Positions 1 to 10,965 of a stretch of DNA of 64,000 nt are shown in pieces. The stretch covers positions 17,918,349-17,982,348 of the forward strand of contig NC_064551.1 in NCBI RefSeq assembly GCF_023856365.1. Reading direction: 5' to 3'. This DNA is from Brienomyrus brachyistius (lineage: Eukaryota; Chordata; Actinopteri; Osteoglossiformes; Mormyridae). How positions within the stretch are numbered: position 1 is the first letter of the stretch; each line of letters begins with the position of its first letter. The position numbers and the translations under genes were made by a program. Below the pieces are notes generated by a model. The model was given only the letters and a program-made list of their open reading frames with translations, was not told the DNA's origin and searched no databases.

Positions 1-1329
1 ATGAACAATTTGATGCTAACTGCTAATCTAAAAATAGCGTACAATAACGTGGCTAAAGACTCTTTAAAGCATATGTTACATAACCCAGGATTATGAATAT
101 ATATGAATGACCAAATATACATTTTAATTTTGCTAGAATTATCCTCCTGTTTTTGACCTGCTTTATAACAACATTTTAATAACTGTGATTTTATTCAAAA
201 ATGCCCCCAGTGCGGAGAGAAGTGGCCTTGAAGACTCTCTGTGCTGAAATTAGCTGTCGGTGATCTCACTGGTATGCATTTAATTACCAGCCAGTGCCAC
301 TGTGTGGGTTGGTGAACTTGAACTGCGCAATGCAGTGACTCAGGCTCGCTAACGCCGGCTGTCTGGGTGACGTGTGGGACCTGAAGAGCCTCTCCGAGAG
401 GCGCCTGTGTTCACGGGCCCACAGTTCCTCTGATTTCTACCGTACGTCGACGCGTCCAGAAGAAATCGTGTCCAGAAGGGACCTGCGAGGTCTGGGGACA
501 AAGTCAAATCGACTTATTTGTCACGTCACTTCGTAAAGTATAGGTGAGTGCAGAGTCTCGCGGCAGCAGCGGTGAAACAAACAGCACAAATAGGAAGTAC
601 AGAAAAATGATAAAACGCGGCACGGTTATAATATATAGTGCGCAGATTAGAACAAATAAATGCAACAGATACTATGGATTGCTGTATGAATATAAGTGCG
701 GATGTGGTGGATATGGATGACAGGATGGGCTGCAGAGTTCAGCATTTCTGAAGGCCTGGTTGCAGAAACCATCCCAAAGTCTGCCGGTTTGGGCCCTGAT
801 ACGGCGCCACCTGCCCGATGGTAGCAGTGCGAACAGCTTGTGGCTCAGGTGACTGGGATGCTTGACGATTTTCCTCGCTTTCCTCAGGCACTGGCTTGGT
901 AACTGTATCCTGGAGGGAGGGAAGCTCACTTCAATGATTTTTCCCGCTTGGCGCGCCACATTCCGCGGTTGTAGGTGGTGCAGTTCCTGTATCAAGTGGG
1001 GATGCATCCAGTTAGGAAGCTCTCAATGGCACTGCGCCAGGGAACCAGGCGCATGCAGGAAAAGAAAATTCAACTACGTCAGCATCCCATCTCGACACAT
1101 CACTGTGCCTCAGTGCCTTCGGGACTCTTCTCCACAGCGCTGCCCCCAAGGATGTTGCCAGTGAGCTTGTGAGCCAAAAGACTAACTTACACGCTGATTA
1201 AAACTCAAGTAGTAGAACTGCCGGTACCTTCTGTGTGTCACCATCACTTTGTAGCCTGTCAGGAAATTACTGCTGCAGCCAGCAGGAGTAAACTAAGAGT
1301 ACATAAGAGTTAACTATAGAGTAAATATT
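1..1329. other. gene-free stretch
   Basis: I find no exon, transposon or tandem repeat. The overlapping open frames at 672-1172 lie on both strands and have no family resemblance or splice context. Confidence 0.5.
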
Positions 1330-1382
1330 CCATCCGTCCATGTTCTGACCGCTTACTATGGTCAAGGTCATGGGGAGAGAGA
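1330..1382 (+). repeat. fragment of the same interspersed repeat class
   Basis: CCATCCGTCCATGTTCTGAC followed by CGCTTACTATGGTCAAGGTC is the usual leading part of the repeat seen more fully at 3036-3365. Confidence 0.55.
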
Positions 1383-3035
1383 ACATGGGGAGATTCTGTC
1401 ATGTTTTATATTCTAGAGGAAATGAAGTGTTATTTGGAGCTAAGAAGACATTAGTATTTCCACATGGCGCCAGGAAAAGACACATTAATATAATAATCAT
1501 TATGTGGCAAGAATAGATGTTCTGCTAGAAATTTGTTTCATGACAAGCGACATCATCCAGAATGTAAATGAAAGAATCTTAATTTGCATCATTTCAGCTC
1601 AATCGCACGTGCTGTGCTTCAACACTAAATTTAATTAATAGTATTAGTCTTTTTTAATTAAAATATTTATTAAGACCATCTGCCACATTCAGATTTTTGC
1701 AAACACTTGACTGTGCATGATTGGATTTACAAACTCAAAACAGTCTGGAGCTTGTTTTTGAGTCAATTCTCCACAAAAACAGGCAATAAAGGACACAAAG
1801 AGGTGATTCCAGCATTCCTCATCTCCATCTCACGTATCTTTTGTCTTCATAATGATTTTTTTTTCTTTGATCACGGTTCAGCACAGCTGTCTCCTAGGTG
1901 GCATCTAAATACAACTGTCCAGGTTGTTTGCCTTGTGTTTGGGTCGCCGCGGTTCGTGGGGCAGTTTCTGCGGTCCAGAGGCGGCCACTCCGAGATTACC
2001 CTGCATTAAAGACGCTGAATGTCCTTTATTTACAAAATGCATCTTTTATGTCGCAGTTAAACTGCAGGATGCACTGCCCATAATCCCATAAATCTCAATT
2101 TTCCTTCCTGTAATTATCGCAACAGTGAAGAAAACAAAACAAATTCCATATTTTGTGAAATGGTATGACCTGACATAGCTGTTTTGAAAGCCGCTTCTCT
2201 TGCCTCGAGCATGATGGGAGATTCGTGTCATCTAAGGAATGAAAAGGGAAATCGCCAGAGGCGAGTCGCTGATTCCATCGCTCCAACTCCAAATTCGTTA
2301 CACCACTTTATCTGTTGCAGGCAAAGCAATTATAGTGTGGTTCAATTTTCCACTCTGTGTCTGTATTGTAGATCAAAGTATTGTAAAAGAAGTGAAAAGA
2401 TTATTTTACTGATTTCCTGCTTAATTTAGGACGCATCGCTAAGTGGCTTATACCTCAAAGGTTTTAATAAGTGTATGTCTTTGGGTTCAATATTTTAAAA
2501 AATATGTCTTTATTTTGGCAGGTGGTTAAGAGACAGTTCACCCATACTGGAACCCGATTCCAAATGAAATTGTGGTTCAGGTTCCAGAAATGGTGAAATT
2601 ATCATAAGACAGTAATCCTTATTATTTCAGGGGTATCAAATACTGAAAGGTGTCAGCATGTGTATTTTTCTCTTCAACACTTTATACTATTAGTGTTGTC
2701 TTTGAAATTTGAACGTTTGTTTACAGGCGGTAAAAAATGCCCATATCTAAATGCTCTGTTGCTTTCAGAATGTTGAGTTCAGTTCAGAATGTTCATTTTG
2801 TTAGAATCAAAGATTTGGATTCAGAATTTTCAAGTACATTGACAATGTTCATTTATATAGATTCACGTTGTTTTATTACATGGAGAACGTTTGGTTTGAT
2901 TCAGAATGACTTGATTTGAGAAACAAAACGTTTGCGTAAGTTTTTTGAACTTAGAGAGAGATTTAACCAAATTTCATGCAACAATATGCAACACCTGAAT
3001 ACCCACAAACTATCCAGAATATCCCTTTATTTATC
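1383..3035. other. gene-free stretch
   Basis: AT-rich unique-looking sequence in which nothing is supported beyond short chance frames. Confidence 0.5.
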
Positions 3036-3365
3036 CCACCATTTATCCTGTTAAAGGTCATGGGGGGTCCAGAGCACATCCCAGGGGCTACAGGCACAAG
3101 GCAGGGAACAGCCCAGGATGGGGGGCACCAACTCAGCACCTGCACACTCACACAGTCATTCACCTACATGCACCTATGGGCAGTTTGGTAACTCCAAACA
3201 GCCTCAGCTTTTTGAATTGGTGGGGGGGCAGAGTACCCAGAGGAAACCCTACAATGACGCAGGGAGAACATGCAAACTCCACACACATGGAACCCTGGCG
3301 GAGGATGGAACCCAGATCCTAGAGGTGTGAGACAACAGTACTAACCGCTGCCACTAGCAGGAATA
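3036..3365 (+). repeat. teleost interspersed repeat (CAGAGTACCCAGAGGAAACC type)
   Basis: The phrases AAAGGTCATGGGGGGTCCAG, GGGCAGTTTGGTAACTCCAA, AGTACCCAGAGGAAACCCTA, GAGAACATGCAAACTCCACA and GTGAGACAACAGTACTAACC run in the order of a repeat that is very abundant in fish genomes and often generates spurious protein predictions. It is non-coding here. Confidence 0.85.
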
Positions 3366-3933
3366 TAATGTAATAAAATAATTAAACAAGAAATCAATTT
3401 GGGATTATCAATCCTGTTCATCTCAGTAACAAAAAAATATATTTTCAGGCCTTAGACACGGATATGTTAGCACAGGATTTGTTAGTGAAAACATAAAGGA
3501 AATGGAACTCGTGATTCAGCAGATGACTGAATTGTTCTGTGGGAAGTTTAAGGAGGTTCTTCCTGTGGTCTGTTCCCTCTTTTCATGGGTTTTTGGGTAT
3601 GTGGATGAGCCCCATTGACAAAGAGACGACCGCACTGGGCACATCCAGGTTCTGGCTTGCTCAAGAACTTTGCTGATTGGAGGAAATAATCAGAAGCACT
3701 GAAAGAAGGAATTCCCATTTAAAGATGTGCCATCTTTACCGGAGGCACCCGGACGGAAGAGAACGCCATCTTGGCGCCAACATGCGGTGAAACTCAGACG
3801 CATCCATTATTACCAAGGCAGCAGGGAACCACTCTTATGTTTATGTCTTATTCAGTTAGCTTAGCTTGCTAAGCTACAGATGAACAGTGCTGAGGTACCA
3901 CTAAAACTGCTAAAGCATTATAGGGTGCTATTG

Positions 3934-4230
3934 CTGAAGGACACTAAAGTGCTGCTAAAGAGCGCTAAGCTAGTGCTGAAGGACACTAAAGTGCTGCTAA
4001 AGAACGCTAAGCTAGTGCTGAAGGACACTAAAGTGCTGCTAAAGAACGCTAAGCTAGTGCTGAAGGACACTAAAGTGCTGCTAAAGAACGCTAAGCTAGT
4101 GCTGAAGGACACTAAAGTGCTGCTAAAGAGCGCTAAGCTAGTGCTGAAGGACACTAAAGTGCTGCTAAAGAACGCTAAGCTAGTGCTGAACTTTGCTAAG
4201 CTAGTGTTGAAAGATGCTAAGATGGTGCTG
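3934..4230. repeat. 42-bp minisatellite, about six to seven units
   Basis: Units contain CTGAAGGACACTAAAGTGCT and GCTAAAGAACGCTAAGCTAG. The period is a multiple of three, so the plus frame reads LKDTKVLLKNAKLV repeatedly (a 124-codon open frame) and the minus frame is open too. Simpler GCTAAG-based half units occur at both edges. There is no sign that it is translated. Confidence 0.93.
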
Positions 4231-4462
4231 AACGGTGCTAAGCCAGTGCTCTAACCCAGCTAACAACTCTTTGTTCTGGGAATGTTTACAGAACATTATC
4301 ATTAAGGTATGGAAATGTTCAAAGTGTCCTGGTGTTCCCAGAATTTAATTATAAAACAACACTTTTCAAAATGAATTATGTTAAAAAATAATGTTATGAT
4401 GCCACAATTGACAGAACCCTTTCTAAAATGTACAAAAATATGAAAAAAATAAAGAATATTCA

Positions 4463-4755
4463 GTAAGGCTTTACATTAACCGCACTTTCATAGTGCAATC
4501 GTAGAACATTTAGTGCACCTTCGTAATGCATTCATAATGTAAGAACCATGTAACATACCTTAATAGCTTTAATATACATGAATAAATATGATATAATTAT
4601 AATGCTTGTTATCATATAATGTTTGTTAATAATGAATATTAAAGCTGTTAAGGTATGTTCAGATGTTAAGGTATACCTACATGCTGCTTATGAATGTTCT
4701 ATGAATGCATTATGAAGGCATTATGAAGTAATGTGAAGCACTATCGAACATTTTC
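4463..4755. mobile_element. MITE-like palindromic element
   Basis: The core arms at 4552-4575 and 4636-4659 are inverted copies with 23 of 24 bases matching (AACATACCTTAA...GCTTTAATAT). Outside them, CCTTCGTAATGCATTCAT pairs with ATGAATGCATTATGAAGG. The outer ends (GGCTTTACATTAA, TAATGTGAAGC) also pair loosely. It encodes no protein. This sequence type is familiar from short inverted-repeat elements in fish. Confidence 0.75.
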
Positions 4756-5622
4756 TGCCAACTTTGAGAAAACTTCTACTGAACACTGCTAAGCAAGTTC
4801 TGCAGGTTGATAATAATGATGATCTGTCACTATGCAGGGTTGCAGCTGAGAATTGATTCCTGTAACATTTTAGTCAAATTTCATATCCTGTCGTAAAACT
4901 GAAACTATCAGGGCAGCAGGTGATGAATTTATTAAGGTGGTGAACTTTTAATTATCCTCCCAGGAGATCTAGGCTTCTACCTTTGATCAAGTGAACTTGA
5001 ACTAAATCCCCTCTGCAAATATTCATCAGGACAAAGGGGTGTAGACAAACACCCATGCCCCCCCCCCCCCCCCGGTTATATCTGTTTGCTCAGCAAATAC
5101 ATTTAAAAAATAAATCATATTTTACAAAGCACTGAGATTCCATTAATGATACGTAACCCTGGGCGTTCAAGATCACTTCTCCAAAGAACTTGAAAGTACT
5201 GTCAGTGCCCAGATTTAGCGAATAACAGCTATGTCAGCTTGCCGCTTATGCTGTAATGGGTGCTGCTGATCGCGGTCAGCAGCCGCTTCACTGGATCGTG
5301 AGCAGCTGGATCTAGGATGCAAGCTGACTCATTAACATGTGCTACACTCTGCACTCCCATGGCTGACCTTTGCTGCTTGGCCTGAAGGTATCAGTGTGAA
5401 CATTACAACAATGTCCTATAAATTATTCATACAGATTCCCTATTATGGCTGTCAGGAAGAGAAAGTTTTGGGTGTACTTTTTCATAACGGACATATTCAG
5501 AGCCAGCAATGGCTCCAGTTCGTGCCGTACCTTTTAGAGTCGAGTGGTGGAATGGGAGGATTGACAGCAGCACACCTTAAAATCCCTCCAAATAGTCTAT
5601 GGAAAAAATAAACACAGGCATG
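4756..5622. other. gene-free stretch with a poly-C tract
   Basis: A cytosine run of about 16 lies at 5058-5073. No other structure was recognised. Confidence 0.5.
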
Positions 5623-5785
5623 AACACTATGCTACGACTAGAAGGTCGCTGGTTTGAATCCCAGGGTTGGCAGAGTGATTTCAGTGTCAAAATCCTTAAC
5701 CCTCAATTGCTCCAGGAAGTCACCTTTGTCAGTTGTATGTCACTTTGGACAAAAGTGTCTTCTTACTAAGTCTAATTAAAATGCA
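5623..5785 (+). mobile_element. tRNA-derived SINE copy, plus orientation, 5' truncated
   Basis: Box B-like GCTGGTTTGAATCCCAGG near 5650 is followed by AATCCTTAACCCTCAATTGC, TCCAGGAAGTCACC and the tail CACTTTGGACAAAAGTGTCT. It belongs to the same family as 20362-20552. Confidence 0.8.
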
Positions 5786-7684
5786 ATATTAAAGAAGTGG
5801 TCATCAAAACACAAAGTTTCACGCACCGGAATCTGAAAATGTACAGTTTGTAAATGAATCTGTCCGGTTCCTGTCAAGTCCTGTAGGAGATTCCCTTTCA
5901 TACACAAAGGAATTATACTGCTGACATTTTTTTGTCTTAGTTCCACCTGCCTCTCGCTGATATTGAGCTACACAAAAACCTGCATCGTTTAGGTACGATT
6001 TGGGGCAGTCTTACACCATGAGATGTGATCTCTTGCAGAAGAGCAAGACCAAGACCAAGGCGAAGACATGCATCATTTTGTCTGAAAGCCCCATTTTGCC
6101 TCTTCATGCCAATCTGCCACCAGTGTTTCCATGACAAAGCACTAGAAACATACAAATATTGGGAAAGCGAAGAGATCCGGAACATACCGTTAACCCCGCG
6201 ACACACAAACATAAAACATGGTGACAGATCTTACTGTGTTTTTATTTCAACGCAAATCAAACTGCTCAACACGAAAAGTAAGCATACATGCATTTTTCTC
6301 ACAGCATGAGGTAAAATCTGATTAACACTGTGCTAATTATTGTAATTAACATAAAATGGAGTGCAATGACTTTTTACATCGGAATTTTGCTAGTCGTTTA
6401 TGCAAACTTCGATAAAATGAAATATGTGGATTCCTTCCAATTTACAACAACAGCATGCGCATCCATATTAATATGTATACACACTTGTTTTACGCTGTAT
6501 TTTAATATGTTTTATTTTTTCGGCACTAAGGGAAGTTTTTTTCCGAATCGGAGCTCGTCCGTGTCTCCTTGCATGCTAACCCTGGGGATACAGCAGTTGT
6601 CTTCAAGTCCATGACCATAAAAAATCATTATCTCTGTGAAATACAGCAATTTGGGAGATAATGAAGCACAGACCAGGGGGCAGAGCTGCCAATCTGAAGG
6701 ATTACGCTCCGCACGCCTGATTCCTCCTGACCTTCCTCCAAGCCAGCTGTCAGCTCGCGAGCGAGCGAGCGCATGCCGATTGACTCCGGGCACATTCATT
6801 AGAATATCTCCAGCAAAAAGTCATTTGCATAAAATCCTGGCTTTCTTAATTAGTACTTCATTTTTCCCTTGACTTATTTTGCAGCAAAGTTCAGTCGGCT
6901 TCTTCCTTCCTTCCTTAAAAAAAAACAGATATGATGGAATGTAACTTGAAATTAGTTATACGGTGATTAGCCAATTAAGTTTATTGGTCTTTAATATTAT
7001 ACACATGAATCACTGAATTTATTCGTTTCGAAACTGACACATACCTGTTTCTTACTTAACAATCACAATGAAAGCCCATTCAACATATCTTTTCAAAGTG
7101 AAGTCCACAATTAAAGTAATCCATGAATTTTAATTAAGAATATTTCCCACATAACGTGTCTCCTCTTTGGGATTTATACTCTGGAGAATTAAACATCTCC
7201 CAGTTCATGCCGACCATCCCTGATGCACTTCTTCCTCTATCTCTGTCAGCATGATAATATTCTATCACAAAACGATTCTTAAAAAATATTAATTACAATT
7301 ACTCTGTATTATTCTCCTTCACAGAGTTCTTTCCTTCTTGCCTTTAGTGTACATTTGGAATTTCAGTGGGAATCTCCTTATTGTCTGACATACCCCGAAG
7401 AATCGGGGGATCTGAAATTGCTGTAATAATTGACATGAGAGCTTGGCGATACCTGGACTATGAGTATTCCCCTCAAGGCACCCGTGCACGTGCAGAAAAA
7501 GAGGGAATCTCAAACAGCCCGGAGAGGCCGACGTCCTTTATCTGCGTAATGCCATATCTGCTTGGGCTGAGAAGGCAGGAAGTGGTACAAATTGCAGGTA
7601 CAGCAAGCATGTTCGTTTAAGCGATAGCCAAAAGCCGATGTGCTTACTTTTAGTGGTTGCTTAATTAATGGCTTTAGGATGTGC
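5786..7684. other. gene-free stretch with a candidate regulatory block
   Basis: The block at about 6590-6890 is complex, repeat-free and contains an octamer-like TCATTTGCATAAAATCC and a TTAATTAG core. No exon was recognised on either strand. Confidence 0.35.
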
Positions 7685-7795
7685 TTGGATGCAGCAAATC
7701 AGTGTAAGTACCATTCTCAAGGGCACTACAGTAGGGACTTGATCCAGCAACCTGCAGGTTAGAGGACCTCAACCCTAACTCGTGTTAAACTTCAC
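7685..7795 (-). mobile_element. SINE-like fragment, minus orientation
   Basis: The minus strand has AACCTGCAGGTTGCTGGATC, CCCTACTGTAGTGCCCTTGA and GAATGGTACTTACACTGATT, matching the middle of teleost tRNA-derived SINEs. The ends are missing. Confidence 0.5.
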
Positions 7796-8651
7796 ATGCT
7801 AAAATGGTTTTTATTTTAACGGTTTTGCTTATCTCACACTGGCTGGATATTTCACTGGAACTAAGCACTACCCTTAGGGGTTCTACTGTATGCATCTCCT
7901 GGGATTGGGATCTAGAACCTTCTGGTCTGATCTCCTATGCATATGTATATAATTCCCTAAATAATCAAAAGTGGATGAAACTTGGGGGGAAGAAAGGCAG
8001 TAGAGATGCAAACAGGCATCTCAGGCCTCACAGTCCATTGGACGTGTGTTCCTCATCCCCAAAGGCCACACGTGAAGATGGTTGAGGAACCCCTGGCAGA
8101 TGCATCAACCACCGTTGGCAGATAGACACTCAGATGGGCAGTGAACCCACAACCTGAACAAGCTAGAGAGCCCAGTATCTTTAAAATTGCAGCCGTTAGT
8201 TTTAGGGTCAAAAGGCAGCCTCCTTACTGTCTGTCTACTGCTGCATGATCATGACAACATGTTTCCACTAGCTCCTTAAGCTAAGAACAGGCGAGATTGA
8301 GTCAGGCTCCCTTCCTGTATTGGTCTGTTAGACTGAGGTCCCCCAGTGCGAGTGCTGGGGAAGGGGGTAACTTAGTAAAGAGAACACTAACATGTCTAAC
8401 AAGGCCAGACACCCCATCCCTCCCTGAAGACCTGGGAGTCTCCTACAGGTTGACAACAGTCACCTGCAAATGGTGTGCAATGTCCTGGCAATCTGTCGCT
8501 CCACATTCAGTGGTGGGGGGGGTTTCAAAATAGAACAGTATACTGTATTACCATAATACCGACCAAACATAGCTAGCACACCCCCTCCTGGTTGTCCCTC
8601 ACCTGCCTGCCTGTAATCAATATGCCTAATGTGGGATAGGATGCATGCATT

Positions 8652-8730
8652 GCTAACAGAGCTAACATGACTAACAGGGCTAACATAGCTAACAGAGCTA
8701 ACAGAGCTAACAGAGCTAACAGAGCTAACT
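8652..8730. repeat. 9-bp minisatellite GCTAACAGA
   Basis: About eight tandem copies with a few substitutions. Confidence 0.93.
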
Positions 8731-8735
8731 CAGTT

Positions 8736-10792
8736 ACAATGATTAGCTATTATAGCCAATCCATCTTGTGGCGTAACATCCAATATAAAACAGCGAAACT
8801 CAGTCGTAAAAGATGAAAATGTACAAACAACAGCTTTATTTAGCAGTATTAGTTAAATGCATAGCTTCCAGAATGGGCTCTGGACCCCCTGCCCCCCCAA
8901 CAAGCAGGTATAGGAAATTCAAGGAAATGTAGCATAACGATTGTGCTGCCTTGATTGACCTTGGTTGGAAAGCATCAGACTTTTAATTGGATGCAGCTCG
9001 CTGCAGCGTTATACAACATTCAGGAAGGGACATTCGCAAACACAAAACGTGTTTTTTCAGAGTGAGGTAAATGTTTGGATTTGGGCTCAGTTATCCAGTC
9101 ACAGAACACATTATCAGAGTGGCCCACATGAAAGGGCTTCCGACTCCTGGTACAGAGCTTGTCCAAAACTTTCAGGAGTCGTCACAGATCATCAGTGTTC
9201 ATTACAATAAAGATGCGACAGACAAATGTCCCAGAAGGATCGAGAAACGGGAGTGAGGCTCACAGAGCATCGCTGGTCTTGTAATGTGGCACCATGGGGT
9301 TGTGGGAATATTGTGGGTATATTGTGGGTATATTGTGGGTATATTGTCATGCTCGCTGTCATAAGTCGCACTAATGACCTCATGATGGTTCAGGACAGTG
9401 ACTTTCAGGACAGACATGCTGACTGCTGGGGATCTACAGAGAAATTGGGGGGCGGGGGGCCAGCTGCAGGTCTCAGGGAGGGGTCGGGACAAAGCTGTAG
9501 CTTTTATGAAATCCAGACTTTGTAATAAAAGTATATTGTTTTTCAGAAACTTGGCTGCATTATGGGAAAATGCTCTGGGAAGGTGATAGCGAACGCTGGG
9601 TAGAGTTTGGGAATCTGGGAATCTTACTCCTAGATTTGAAAATAATCACTTTCTGGCCAGGAGAGTATATTATTCTCTTCCAGTAACTTCTTTGTCTCTT
9701 CAGGCATGGTTGCCACCGTGTTTTGAATAAATGATTCTATCAAAGACGGATGCTTTGATGCGTCTTGCTTTAATTAGAGTTTGTTTTAAATGGTGCCCAC
9801 TTGAAACAGCTAACCTCCCGCTGTCTCTTCTGTGATTGGTGCTTCATTGTTTACTCACTGCATGCTCTGTATGCTATGATAATGTTTGCAATTAGACCAT
9901 CTGGAAATCAGTAATATTTCAACTGCATTCAGATTGTTCTGCAATCATTAAAGGCTCGGCCCTTCCAGAGTGCGGTAAGACGCAGAAACCGTCCCGATCC
10001 TCAACATAAGCATCATTAAAAAGAACAAGCACCTTTCCAGTGTTCACCTACCTCGTGTTTTCCCACCCGTTTCAAATAACATTCCTAAAGTTTGAGCAAT
10101 AATTTTAAACAAATTCTGCCAACTGGAAGTCAGCAAATCCGCTCAGAGTGTTCCGGAAAGGGCTGTTGCTGATTCCCGCCGCTTGCTGGATTGATTTCCG
10201 CCCCGTTTAAGATTCGCTTTGATCCACAGCGTTAAACAGGCGGCTCGTGATGCTGGAAATAAGTCTCCACGTCGTGGCTTGGGACATGTTTGTAATGCAT
10301 TTGTCAGGGCTTTGGGCATCATCAAGGCCAGCCGGCCTCGCCTCTGCAGCCCCAATTCCGGTTTATCCAATCAGAGCGAGAGGCTGGATGTCAAACCACA
10401 GCTTGGGTCCGGCGTGGATCTCGCCTCAGGAATCAAACCAGGGGTGGCTTTTCATTTTCATTTGAAGGAGTTTTCTTCCCAAGCGAAGCGGAAAGCTTAG
10501 TATAAATTACAGTAAACACATAAACGTTATTAAACGGGTCTTTTGGATATGCTCAGTATACACAGGCTAGGTTAATACTGTCAATGAAGTATGCAGAAGA
10601 GGCTAGCTGTGTGTGAAGCGAGACACCTCCTGAAATGCATAGTTTCACACCAGCTCTGGTCCTTGTCTGGGATTTCAGGATTTATTGAGCAGGTCAGCCC
10701 ACGGTCCGCATTCCGGACCAGTAACACGTCCTGGCAAAAATCAAAATGCACACAAAGCAAGGGACCAGAGAAGCTGTCATCACATTACTAAA
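8736..10792. other. gene-free stretch
   Basis: A short array of ATTGTGGGTAT (11 bp, three to four copies) lies at 9309-9346. The block at about 9750-9965 is complex, with TTTAATTAGAG and GCAATTAGACC cores, and is a weak regulatory candidate. No exon was supported. Confidence 0.4.
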
Positions 10793-10965
10793 CACTTTCA
10801 TCTAAAGCGATGCACGTTTTTTGGAAGGCAGGGTCAGCCAATCCCTGAGGCAATAGGGGGGGGGGGGGGAGAGAGGCCTTGCTCAAGGGCTCACCAGTAA
10901 AACCACCTAGCTGACCTTGAGATATGAACCGACGACCCACTGAGCCCACTGAACCACACACCACC
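10793..10965 (-). mobile_element. tRNA-derived SINE copy, minus orientation, interrupted by poly-G
   Basis: The minus strand reads GTGTGTGGTTCAGTGGGCTC (box A-like), GTCGGTTCATATC (box B-like), GCCCTTGAGCAAGGCC, then a C run (G on plus, 10856-10869), CTGACCCTGCCTTCC and the tail CTTTAGATGAAAG. Confidence 0.8.
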
